Assembly (NCBI GenBank): GCA_902561155.1
Contig: CACEOY010000002.1
Coordinates: 106,559-170,558, forward strand
From: an uncultured Pelagibacteraceae bacterium
GTDB lineage: Bacteria; Pseudomonadota; Alphaproteobacteria; Pelagibacterales; Pelagibacteraceae
Length of the DNA: 64,000 nt
Reading direction: 5' to 3'
Below are positions 56,045-64,000 of this stretch, one piece after another. The position numbers and the translations under genes were made by a program. The notes below the pieces were generated by a model. It made no database searches. It saw only the letters and a program-made list of their open reading frames with translations, and was not told the DNA's origin. Every line of letters begins with the position of its first letter. The stretch's first letter is position 1.

Positions 56045-56477
56045 TTTTTATCAAATCTATAGAAGCTTTTAAGGCCAAAGTATAGCCCTCTACGCCTAAT
56101 CCACATATTATACCATTTGCAACTTTACTTATCAAAGACTTATGCCTGAAATCTTCTCTTTTATAAATATTTGTAATATGCAACTCAACTATTGGAATCT
56201 TTAAAATTTTTAGAGCATCATGAATGGCAACAGATGTATGGGTATATCCACCAGCATTTATTATTAAACAGTTTTGCTTATCTCTTGCTTTTTGAATTTC
56301 ATTCACAATTTCGCCCTCAACATTCGATTGAAAGAAAGTAAGGTTAATATTATGATCTTTAGAAAAAGATAAACAATTTTTTTTAATTTTCTCAAAAGAA
56401 GTGTTACCATATTTATCTTTTTCCCTTTCGCCTAATAGGTTAAGATTGGGACCGTTAATAATTAAAATATTTAACAT
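56031..56477 (-). CDS. aroQ: 3-dehydroquinate dehydratase, type II
   Basis: A 148-residue shikimate-pathway enzyme. INGPNLNLLGEREKDKYG (with catalytic Tyr), QSNVEGEIVNEI, NAGGYTHTSVAI and VELHITNIYKREDFRHKS (with catalytic His) are all conserved. The aroQ-accB-accC order is widespread in proteobacteria. Confidence 0.96.
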   Translation of the reverse strand: MLNILIINGPNLNLLGEREKDKYGNTSFEKIKKNCLSFSKDHNINLTFFQSNVEGEIVNEIQKARDKQNCLIINAGGYTHTSVAIHDALKILKIPIVELHITNIYKREDFRHKSLISKVANGIICGLGVEGYTLALKASIDLIKNENR

Positions 56478-56509
56478 AATTCGATATAGTTAATATAGAT
56501 AACTAAATT

Positions 56510-56713
56510 ATGGCAAAAATTCAAATAAATGGAAAAAAAGTAGTTTTAAAGCAAAATTTTTCAGTACAAGATGTGTTAAAAAAATATAAACTAAATGGAA
56601 AAAAGGTGGCTATAGAACTAAATGGCAAAATAATACCCCAAAACAAGTACAATAAAAAAAAATTAAAAAATAATGACAAAATTGAAATAGTTCAATTTAT
56701 TGGTGGGGGTTAA
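56510..56713 (+). CDS. thiS: Sulfur carrier protein ThiS
   Basis: A 67-residue ubiquitin-like carrier delivering sulfur for thiazole synthesis. It ends in QFIGGG, the C-terminal Gly-Gly (here with a third Gly) required for thiocarboxylate formation. Lysine-rich but of normal length. Its stop is one base before the thiG ATG. Confidence 0.9.
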   Translation: MAKIQINGKKVVLKQNFSVQDVLKKYKLNGKKVAIELNGKIIPQNKYNKKKLKNNDKIEIVQFIGGG

Positions 56714-56714
56714 C

Positions 56715-57491
56715 ATGAAAAGCGATATTTTTAAAATTGATAAAAAAATACTAAAATCTAGGTTAATAGTTGGAACAGGTAAATATAAAAATCTTATTGA
56801 AACTGCAAAAGCTATCAAATCATCTGGCGCTGATATGGTTACTGTTGCAGTAAGAAGAGTTAACATTTCTGACAAAAAAAAACCTCTACTCATGGACTAC
56901 GTAAGTCCAAAAAAAATTAGTTACCTCCCAAATACTGCTGGATGTTTTAATTCGATTGAAGCACTCAGAACTTTAAGATTAGCTAGAGAAATTGGTGGAT
57001 GGAAAATGGTAAAGTTAGAAATTTTAGGAGATAAAAAAACTTTATATCCTGATATGATTGAGACAATAAAAACTACAAAAGTTTTAGTGAAGGAAGGATT
57101 TAAAGTTTTAGTTTATTGTACCGATGATCCATTGCATGCAAAAAAGTTAGAAGACATGGGAGCCTCAGCTATCATGCCTTTAGCCGCACCTATAGGTTCT
57201 GGACTTGGAATACATAACAAACTCAATATTTCATTAATAATTAAACAATCTAAAGTACCTGTTATAATTGATGCAGGTATTGGAACCGCTTCGGACGCTA
57301 CAATTGCGATGGAGATGGGATGTGATGGGGTATTAATTAATTCAGCTATAGCTCTGGCAAAAAATCCTGTCCAAATGGCTGAAGCTTTTAAGTACGCTGT
57401 TATATCAGGAAGAAAATCTTTTTTATCTGGGCGAATGAAAAAAAGTAATTTTGCAAATGCATCTTCCCCAGAAAAAGATTTAATTAGCTAG
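56715..57491 (+). CDS. thiG: Thiazole synthase
   Basis: A 258-residue TIM-barrel enzyme forming the thiazole of thiamin with ThiS-borne sulfur. SRLIVGTGKYKN, AVRRVN, MDYVSPKKISYLPNTAGC, the Schiff-base Lys in MVKLEILGD, and VIIDAGIGTASDA are conserved. ATG 56715 has the GGTGGGGGT ribosome site, which lies in the thiS GGG codons. It overlaps convergent rne by eight bases. Confidence 0.96.
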   Translation: MKSDIFKIDKKILKSRLIVGTGKYKNLIETAKAIKSSGADMVTVAVRRVNISDKKKPLLMDYVSPKKISYLPNTAGCFNSIEALRTLRLAREIGGWKMVKLEILGDKKTLYPDMIETIKTTKVLVKEGFKVLVYCTDDPLHAKKLEDMGASAIMPLAAPIGSGLGIHNKLNISLIIKQSKVPVIIDAGIGTASDATIAMEMGCDGVLINSAIALAKNPVQMAEAFKYAVISGRKSFLSGRMKKSNFANASSPEKDLIS

Positions 57492-59316
57492 CCTTTTTCC
57501 TCCTTATCCATAAAGTCCTAGGTTTTTTCTCTTTTTTTAATTCTTCTCTTCCTTTTCCTTTTTTTGTTAATGACTTTTGATTTTTTTTATCAACTATTTG
57601 AGTTTTTGAAAATTTTTCTACTTTTGAATTTAAATACTTTATCTGACTCACATATTCTATTTTATTGATTATTTTTTTTGATTTATTAAGTAATTCTATT
57701 TTGTACTCTGGTATAATAAACTGTGCTTTTTCCAATAATTCTATTTTATACGCATATTTTTTTTGAAAATAGGTTAGTTCCTTAGACAAATTGCTTTCAA
57801 TATATAATTTAACTTTATCAGGCACATAAGCCCTTATAATCTTTATTTTATTATTAAATGCCAACATCTCTATTTTTTTAACAATTTTTTGTGAAAAGGA
57901 CTCTAAAGATAAATTTGTTTCCCATTGAATTGATCCCTCTCTTAATCTTTGCCTTGTCATTTCGAGCAAACCAAAATTACTTATTCTACCTATTTGTATT
58001 CTAGCTCTATCTTTTCTTACACATTCCCTCATTTTTTTTTCAACTGTCCTTTTGTTATAAAAATTTAACATATCAATAAAATCTATTACTATAAGCCCAG
58101 AAAGATCCCTCAATTTAATTTGTCTACAAATTTCCTCTGCTGCTTCAAGATTAGTATTCAAAGCTGTCTTTTCAATATTCATCTGTTTTGTTGATTGACC
58201 AGAGTTAATATCTATTGCCACTAAAGCTTCTGTTGGATTAATTACTAGATAACCACCAGATTTAAGTTTCACTGTTGGTTCAAAAATATTATTTAATTCT
58301 TTTTCTATTAAAGCATCATGAAATAAAGGTATTTTTCCTCTGTATTTTTTTACATATTTTGCATTTTTTGGCATTAACTCTTTCATAAATTTTTTTGTTT
58401 TTTGATAACCTTCATTCCCATCTACGTAAATATATTTTGTATCGTTATCATAAATATCTCTTAAGGCTCTTTTAATAATATCGCCCTCTTCGTAAATTAA
58501 CGATGGCGCATTTGAAACAACTGCCTTATCTTTTATTTCATCCCACGTTTTTAAAGTGTTCTGAAAATCTTTTTCTATTTCGTTTTTAGTTTTGTTTGCC
58601 CCAGCTGTTCTTACTATAACGCCCATACTTTTAGGGATTTCTATTTTATTCAAAATCTCTCGAATTTTTTGCCTGTCGTTCGAATTAAAAATTTTTCTTG
58701 AAATTCCACCACCTTTTGCGGTGTTGGGCATTAGAACCATATATTTTCCTGCAAGAGAAATAAAAGTTGTTAAAGCTGCACCTTTTTGACCTCTTTCTTC
58801 TTTTAAAACCTGTATCAATATGACTTGTCCAGGTTTAATAACCTCTTGAATTCTATATTTTTTTAATCCGTAGGTGTTTTTAAGTTTTTCTCTATAATTA
58901 CTTTTGTTTTCAGGCTCAGGTGCATTGGCACTTTTATTTTGATCCTCTGCATTTTCACTTTTATCAGTATTCGAGGGAGTTTCTTGATTATTAATCTCCT
59001 CTATGTTGGTGTTTTTTAAATCTTCACGAATTTTTTCTTCAGCACTTTTCAATTTTTCCTTATCAGCTGACGGAATTTGATAATAATCTGATTGAATATC
59101 ATTGAAAGCCAAAAATCCGTGTTTTACTCTTCCAAAATCTACAAAGGCTGCTTGAAGAGAAGGCTCAACTCTACTAATTGTTCCTAAGTAAATATTATTC
59201 TTAAAATTTAACCTATTCTTATCTTCGTATTCGTATTCTTCGATTGAAAGGTTTGACTTAAGAACGATTCTTGTTTCATCAGGATGCGATGCATCAATAT
59301 ATAAATTTTTATCCAT
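57484..59316 (-). CDS. rne: Ribonuclease E/G family endoribonuclease
   Basis: A 610-residue RNase E/G. The S1 domain (about 35-175) is split by a low-complexity insertion at 85-148 rich in Glu, Asn, Ser and Lys. The catalytic aspartates are Asp369 in VAIDIN and Asp412 in VIDFIDM. The zinc-link CPxC motif that joins subunits in RNase E and G should fall near 470 but no Cys occurs there (RQRLREGSIQWETNLS). The C-terminal 100 residues are basic and short, without the long degradosome scaffold of E. coli. Confidence 0.9.
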   Translation of the reverse strand: MDKNLYIDASHPDETRIVLKSNLSIEEYEYEDKNRLNFKNNIYLGTISRVEPSLQAAFVDFGRVKHGFLAFNDIQSDYYQIPSADKEKLKSAEEKIREDLKNTNIEEINNQETPSNTDKSENAEDQNKSANAPEPENKSNYREKLKNTYGLKKYRIQEVIKPGQVILIQVLKEERGQKGAALTTFISLAGKYMVLMPNTAKGGGISRKIFNSNDRQKIREILNKIEIPKSMGVIVRTAGANKTKNEIEKDFQNTLKTWDEIKDKAVVSNAPSLIYEEGDIIKRALRDIYDNDTKYIYVDGNEGYQKTKKFMKELMPKNAKYVKKYRGKIPLFHDALIEKELNNIFEPTVKLKSGGYLVINPTEALVAIDINSGQSTKQMNIEKTALNTNLEAAEEICRQIKLRDLSGLIVIDFIDMLNFYNKRTVEKKMRECVRKDRARIQIGRISNFGLLEMTRQRLREGSIQWETNLSLESFSQKIVKKIEMLAFNNKIKIIRAYVPDKVKLYIESNLSKELTYFQKKYAYKIELLEKAQFIIPEYKIELLNKSKKIINKIEYVSQIKYLNSKVEKFSKTQIVDKKNQKSLTKKGKGREELKKEKKPRTLWIRRKKAS

Positions 59317-59450
59317 GTAATTTGAATTCCTTTTGAGATTATAATTTGATTTGTAATCATAAATTTTATTTAAAAATAATATAATATTATTGATTATTTA
59401 TAATCTAAATGCCTTAAGATAGCCAGAATTAAAGTTATAAAATATTGTAA
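59317..59450. other. Intergenic region between rne and mrcA
   Basis: A 134-base divergent gap, mostly A and T. It includes a palindrome AATAATAT-A-ATATTATT at 59375-59391 and several TATAAT-like boxes, so it probably carries both promoters. Nothing specific can be assigned. Confidence 0.5.
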
Positions 59451-61802
59451 ATGATTAACCTTATTAATTTCTCTTTAAAAGCTATTATTATAATACTTAT
59501 TTCATCGCTTTTACTAATTTTTTCAGCCTTTTTTTATTTCTCTTCAGGACTGCCTGACTATAAAAAACTATCTAATTATCAGCCACCAATATCAAGTAGA
59601 GTTTATTCAAAAGATGGAAAATTGATTGCAGAATATGCTTTAGAAAAAAGGTTGTTTGTTCCTTACGACTCTATCCCTAGTAAAGTAATAAATTCATTTC
59701 TTTCAGCCGAAGACAAAAATTTTTTCAATCATCCAGGAGTTGATGCTAAAGGTATATTGAGAGCAACAGTAAATAACATAAAAAATATTTTAGGAGATAA
59801 AAGACTTGAGGGTGCATCTACAATTACCCAACAAGTTGCAAAAAATTTTCTTTTAACAAACGAAGTTTCCTTAAAAAGAAAAATTAAAGAGGCGATCTTA
59901 GCATTTAGAATTGAAAATGCTTACTCTAAAAAAAGAATTTTAGAACTTTATTTAAATCAGATATATCTTGGTCAAGGCACTTATGGGGTAGCTGCGGCAA
60001 GTTTAGAATACTTTGATAAATCAATTAAAGATTTGAACTATGAAGAAGCAGCTTTACTTGCGGCTCTTCCAAAAGCTCCCAGTCGTTACAATCCTGTTAA
60101 AGACCCTAAAGAGGCTAAATTTCGAAGAGATTTGGTCTTAAAAAATTTAAATCAAAATGGATTCATTAATGATAGTCAATATTTTGAATTAAAGAATAAA
60201 AAGATAAAAATTAAGAGAAGAAAAATCGAGATAGTAAATGAAGCTAATTCCTATACCGAAGAGGTAAGAAGAATTATAAAAGACAAGTATGGCTTTGAAA
60301 AGTTGTATACTCAAGGACTAAGTATTAAATCACCATTAAACATTGATTTTCAAATAAAAGCAATTAATGCTCTAAGAAATGGAATAGAGTCTTATGATAA
60401 AAGACATGGTTGGAGAGGGTCAATTACAAATAAATTTAAAGATATCGAATGGAAAAAAAAATTAGATAATTATAATTTAGATCCAACTTTAAATTGGAAA
60501 AAAGCTGAAATTAAAGAAATTAACGAAAATTATTTAGTTTTGAGATCAGAAAAAAATTCAAATATTAGGATTTATAAATCTGGTTTGAAGTGGGCTACCA
60601 AAAGTAAAGGTATAAAAGATACATTCGAAATTGGCGACTTAGTTTTTGTAAAAAAAAATAATAAAGAATGGAGTTTGAAACAGTATCCAATTGTTAACGG
60701 AGGTATTGTAGCTTTAAACCCTTTTACTGGCGAAGTGAAAGCTTTAGTAGGAGGATTTAGCTATGCATCAAGTGAATTTAATAGAGTCACTCAAGCAAAA
60801 AGACAACCTGGATCTGCATTTAAACCTTTTGTTTACGCAGCTGCTATAGAAAACGGTTTAGCTCCTAACACAATAATTTTAGATGCTCCTTTTATAGCTG
60901 AGCAAGGAATTGGATTAAAAGATTGGAAGCCAGAGAATTATGGAAAAAAATTTTATGGCCCTTCTACTTTAAGAAAAGGAATCGAATATTCAAGAAATTT
61001 AATGACTGTGAGAATTGCTAAAAATTTAGGAGTAAACAAAATTTTAGATTTGTCTAGAGAATTAGAAATTTATGATGAAATACCTGAACTGCTATCAGTC
61101 TCTTTAGGTTCAGTTGAAACATCTTTGCTTAATATATCTTCAGCTTATGCGACCTTTGTAAATGGAGGAAAAAAAATTAAGCCTGTACTTATAAATCGCA
61201 TCCAAGACAGAAGAGGAAAAACTATATTTTCCTCAAACTTTGCTAAATGTAAGGGTTGCGACAGGTACAATGAAAATAATAAAGATGAAGGTTTTCCCAA
61301 AATTGATTTAAATAATGAGCAAATAATAAGCGAACAAACTGCTTATCAAATGACCTCTATTCTTAAAGGTGTAATTTCAAGAGGAACTGGAAAAAAGTTA
61401 AGAGACCTAAATGTTCCAATAGCTGGGAAAACCGGAACTACTAATAATAATTTTGACGCCTGGTTCATCGGCTATAATTCTAACTTAGTCGTTGGAGTTT
61501 ACATTGGCTTTGACAATCCTAAAACTTTAGGAAAATACGAAACTGGATCAAAAGCCGCTCTTCCAATATTTAAAGAGTTTATAAAAGGAGTTTCATATTT
61601 GGATGATTTTGAAGAATTTGAAGTTCCTGATGGAATTTATTTTGCTCCTATAAATTACAATACTGGAAAACAAACTGATTTTGATGATAAAGATTTTATA
61701 CTTGAAGCATTTAAGAAAAAAGATATTAACAATCTTAATAATAAGCAATTAATTTCCAACTATAACTATGATAAACTAATTAAATTTAGACAATTTTATT
61801 AA
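59451..61802 (+). CDS. mrcA: Penicillin-binding protein 1A (bifunctional)
   Basis: A 783-residue class A PBP building peptidoglycan. After one N-terminal membrane helix (about 12-31), the glycosyltransferase domain has AEDKNFFNHPGVD, GASTITQQVAKN and LYLNQIYLGQGTYG; the transpeptidase domain has SxxK in RQPGSAFKPF, SRN in YSRNLM and KTGTT. It overlaps prfB by one base (TAATG). Confidence 0.96.
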   Translation: MINLINFSLKAIIIILISSLLLIFSAFFYFSSGLPDYKKLSNYQPPISSRVYSKDGKLIAEYALEKRLFVPYDSIPSKVINSFLSAEDKNFFNHPGVDAKGILRATVNNIKNILGDKRLEGASTITQQVAKNFLLTNEVSLKRKIKEAILAFRIENAYSKKRILELYLNQIYLGQGTYGVAAASLEYFDKSIKDLNYEEAALLAALPKAPSRYNPVKDPKEAKFRRDLVLKNLNQNGFINDSQYFELKNKKIKIKRRKIEIVNEANSYTEEVRRIIKDKYGFEKLYTQGLSIKSPLNIDFQIKAINALRNGIESYDKRHGWRGSITNKFKDIEWKKKLDNYNLDPTLNWKKAEIKEINENYLVLRSEKNSNIRIYKSGLKWATKSKGIKDTFEIGDLVFVKKNNKEWSLKQYPIVNGGIVALNPFTGEVKALVGGFSYASSEFNRVTQAKRQPGSAFKPFVYAAAIENGLAPNTIILDAPFIAEQGIGLKDWKPENYGKKFYGPSTLRKGIEYSRNLMTVRIAKNLGVNKILDLSRELEIYDEIPELLSVSLGSVETSLLNISSAYATFVNGGKKIKPVLINRIQDRRGKTIFSSNFAKCKGCDRYNENNKDEGFPKIDLNNEQIISEQTAYQMTSILKGVISRGTGKKLRDLNVPIAGKTGTTNNNFDAWFIGYNSNLVVGVYIGFDNPKTLGKYETGSKAALPIFKEFIKGVSYLDDFEEFEVPDGIYFAPINYNTGKQTDFDDKDFILEAFKKKDINNLNNKQLISNYNYDKLIKFRQFY

Positions 61803-62891
61803 TGCAATCTATTGAAACATATTTTAACAATATAAATAAGATACTAGAAAATATTAGGGGGTATCTTTGATAATAATAAAATTGAGAATAAACTAAAACT
61901 AATTACAAAAGAAACATCAAAAGAAAGTTTTTGGAAGGACCAAAAAAAGGTAAAAAAAATCCTTAAAGAGAAAAATTTTTACTCGAATTTAATTTCTTCC
62001 TACGAAAACATAGATAAAGATTTTAAAAATCTAAAAGACTTATATTCTTTGGGAAATGAGGAAAAAGATGAAGAGATTTTAAGTGATTGTGAACTTAAAA
62101 TTATTGAATTATTTAAAGATATCAAAAAATTAGAAGTTGCTTGTTTTCTGTCTGGAGAAAATGATGCCCTTAATATTTATCTTGAGGTACATGCAGGTGC
62201 AGGGGGAACTGAAAGTCAAGATTGGGCTGAAATGTTAAGAAGAATGTATATTAAGTGGTTTGATAAAAAAAAATTTGCTTACCAAATAATAAGCGAACAT
62301 CGAGGTGATGAAGCAGGAATAAAGTCCTCTACTTTGAAAGTTACAGGTTTAAATTTATATGGATTAATGAAAAATGAGTCAGGGGTCCATAGATTAGTAA
62401 GAATTTCTCCTTTTGATAGCGGTGCTAGACGACACACTAGTTTCGCTAGTATTTGGGTTTATCCAGTAGTCGATGATGATATAAGTGTTGAAATAAACGA
62501 AAATGATTTAAGGATCGATACTTATAGGTCAAGCGGTGCCGGCGGGCAACATGTAAATACTACTGATAGTGCTGTTAGGATAACACATATTCCCACTAAA
62601 ATTGTTGTCCAATGTCAAAACGAAAGATCACAACATAAAAATAAAGATACTTGTTATAAAATGCTAAAAGCTAGACTTTACGAACATGAATTACAAAAGA
62701 GAGAAAAGGAAAATCAAAAAGACTCTAATCTAAAAACGGATATTGGATGGGGACATCAAATTCGTTCATATGTTTTGCAACCATATCAACTTGTAAAAGA
62801 CTTAAGAAATAAAACAGAAAATACAAATCCCGACGCAGTTCTTAATGGGGATATAGATAGCTTTATTGAAGCAGGGGTTTTAAATAAATAG
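61802..62891 (+). CDS. prfB: Peptide chain release factor 2 (programmed +1 frameshift)
   Basis: A 362-residue RF2 made by reading through an in-frame TGA. The leader of 22 codons starts at ATG 61802; after CTT (61865-61867) the ribosome skips T61868 and continues with GAT at 61869. The body has the stop-codon-reading SPF in VRISPFDSG and the GGQ motif in SGAGGQHVNTTDSAVR. It is an intact gene, not a pseudogene. It follows mrcA with TAATG coupling, and the next gene begins right after. Confidence 0.96.
61856..61871 (+). promoter_or_regulatory. RF2 autoregulatory frameshift site
   Basis: AGGGGG (61856-61861), a Shine-Dalgarno-like stimulator, is followed after three bases by CTT TGA, the slippery leucine codon and in-frame stop. 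When RF2 is scarce, ribosomes pause at TGA and shift +1 to restore the frame. The layout matches the classical RF2 site. Confidence 0.95.
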
Positions 62892-64000
62892 ATGAAAAAA
62901 ATTATTCTCTCTTCCGTTATTTTTTTTTTAATAGCAATTATTGTGATGATAGGGTACTTAGTTTTATTTGGCTATGAAACTAACAAATTTAATTCTCTTC
63001 TTGAAAATAAGATCAAATCCAGCCTATCAAACGTAACAATTAATATTGATAAGATTAAAGTTAAAATAAATATTAAAAATTTTAACTTTTTCATTACAAC
63101 TACTGAACCTGAAATTAAATATCATGGAAATAAAATTGACATCAAAAAAGTAGATGCTTTTATTAAATTGAACTCTTTTTTGTCTGGTAAACCAAATATA
63201 GACAAAGTAAATATAGTTTCTAATGAAATTAGTATCGATAAGACCAAGGATATTGTAAAATTTTTAAAACCATCTAATTTTAAAAAGTTTTTTTTAAATG
63301 ATATAGAAAAAGGTAGATTATTATTTAATTTAGACCTTTTATTAAAAAACAATGAAATTAAAAATTTTGAAATTAGTGGTTATGTAAAAAATTTATTTGC
63401 TAGGGTAGAAGATATTAGTATTAAAGAAACGAGCTTTATATATTTGATTAAAAAAAATTCAGGAGAAATTGATAACTTGAGGGGTTTCTTAAATGGCTTT
63501 CAGGTTAATTCTGGAAATATAAAATTTGATAATTCTAATTCACTTAATGTGGAAGGAAAATTAAAGTCAGATATAGTTTTAAATAAGTTGTATTTAAACA
63601 ATATTTTAAAAAATAAGATACAAAAAAATTTAAAGGATTTTCAATTAATCGGAAGTATACAAAAAAATTTTCAAATACAGTTTGACCAAACACTTAAAGT
63701 TACCAATTATCAACTTGAAGCCTCAGGTAATATAAAAAAATGCGAAATACAACTTAGAGAACCACAAAAGTATTTATTTTTAAAAAATAAAATTAAAAAT
63801 ATAAATCTAGAGAAATCAGAATTTAAAATAAATTATAGCCAAAAAAAAGAAAAATTATTCAACATAAAAGGGTCTTATAAAATAAATGAAAATTTATTTC
63901 AAAAATTTAATTTTAAACATTTTAATGAGTCAGCTTCCCAAAAAATTTTTATTGATGGGAATTTTGATGAAGAGATAATCATACCGATTTTGAACTATAA
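62892..64000 (+). CDS. AsmA/YhdP-like membrane-anchored protein (5' part)
   Basis: An open frame beginning at ATG 62892, directly after the prfB stop, runs off the right edge without a stop (369 complete codons). One membrane helix near residues 5-26 is followed by a long region of beta-rich repeats in Lys, Asn and Ile (SGNIKFDNSNSLNVEGKL; DNLRGFLNG). This pattern, with a DNLRG motif, resembles the AsmA/YhdP/TamB class of periplasmic lipid-transport proteins. The family call is an inference; the C-terminal half is not seen. Confidence 0.6.
   Translation, partial: MKKIILSSVIFFLIAIIVMIGYLVLFGYETNKFNSLLENKIKSSLSNVTINIDKIKVKINIKNFNFFITTTEPEIKYHGNKIDIKKVDAFIKLNSFLSGKPNIDKVNIVSNEISIDKTKDIVKFLKPSNFKKFFLNDIEKGRLLFNLDLLLKNNEIKNFEISGYVKNLFARVEDISIKETSFIYLIKKNSGEIDNLRGFLNGFQVNSGNIKFDNSNSLNVEGKLKSDIVLNKLYLNNILKNKIQKNLKDFQLIGSIQKNFQIQFDQTLKVTNYQLEASGNIKKCEIQLREPQKYLFLKNKIKNINLEKSEFKINYSQKKEKLFNIKGSYKINENLFQKFNFKHFNESASQKIFIDGNFDEEIIIPILNY

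Noticed and set aside
59375..59391. AT-only palindrome in the rne-mrcA gap
   Set aside because: Such palindromes are expected by chance in DNA this AT-rich; it carries no G or C to add specificity.
62049..62891. A truncated prfB pseudogene, since the long open frame starts in mid-gene
   Set aside because: An upstream ATG at 61802 plus the classic AGGGGG-CTT-TGA site restores a full-length RF2 by programmed +1 frameshift.
1..64000. tRNA, rRNA, CRISPR, insertion sequences, prophage or integrase genes
   Set aside because: No cloverleaf-sized gap with conserved tRNA bases, no spaced repeat array, and no transposase or integrase motif was seen; nearly all sequence is explained by core genes.

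Overview
This window is an AT-rich (roughly 30% GC by eye), extremely gene-dense stretch of a streamlined marine alphaproteobacterium. It is almost certainly SAR11, Candidatus Pelagibacter or a close relative. The evidence is a proteorhodopsin followed by ferredoxin and ferredoxin reductase genes, alphaproteobacterial gene orders (lptFG-lptD-surA-pdxA-rsmA; fabD-fabG-acpP near rpsF-rpsR-rplI-dnaB; NDUFA12/DUF2155/accC-accB-aroQ; purM-purN next to a DUF2066 gene and hdaA), and a near absence of intergenic DNA. I see no rRNA, tRNA, CRISPR array, prophage, insertion sequence or other mobile element. No gene-free gap exceeds 300 bases; the longest is 227 bases upstream of proteorhodopsin.

Layout. 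Positions 1-5 kb: a clipped membrane-protein tail, an Asp/Glu racemase, YgfZ, dihydroorotase and propionyl/acetyl-CoA synthetase. 5-8.4 kb: blue-type proteorhodopsin with an intrinsic terminator, then ferredoxin, ferredoxin-NADP reductase, a glutathione-transferase-like protein and DksA. 8.4-13.4 kb: a GT-C/GT2 glycosyltransferase pair, a GFA-family protein, glycerate kinase and a TolC-like outer-membrane protein. 13.5-20.7 kb: recA, AldB-type aldehyde dehydrogenase with its DUF779 partner, alaS and icd. 20.7-28.5 kb: PE lipid synthesis (psd, pssA), rlmE, purine genes guaB and guaA, panB, and a YfgM-like/BamB-like pair. 28.5-35.6 kb (minus strand): rpsF-rpsR-rplI-dnaB-RND exporter-cvpA-purF. 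35.7-38.2 kb: fabD-fabG-acpP-gmk. 38.2-45.5 kb (minus): the LPS-transport and outer-membrane biogenesis run lptF-lptG-lptD-surA-pdxA-rsmA. 45.6-54.3 kb: pepA-ndk, purM-purN, DUF2066, hdaA, aspS, an orphan NrdJ C-terminal-domain protein, NDUFA12 and DUF2155. 54.3-64 kb: accC-accB-aroQ, thiS-thiG, RNase E/G, PBP1A, prfB with a programmed frameshift, and a clipped AsmA/YhdP-like gene.

The genes are mostly core metabolism and envelope biogenesis. The most interesting signals are economies. There is an IMP dehydrogenase without its CBS regulatory domains. DksA, PurF and RNase E all lack the cysteines that bind zinc or Fe-S in relatives. Eight of nine confident convergent gene pairs overlap at their stop codons, four of them through a shared TTAA. 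The few non-coding elements are one intrinsic terminator after proteorhodopsin, stem-loops after recA and aldB, and short dyads or repeats upstream of proteorhodopsin and aldB. I found no clearly new multi-gene system. The proteorhodopsin-ferredoxin-reductase module and the orphan NrdJ-like protein are the best candidates for functional follow-up. All calls rest on reading motifs and gene order; no database search was run.
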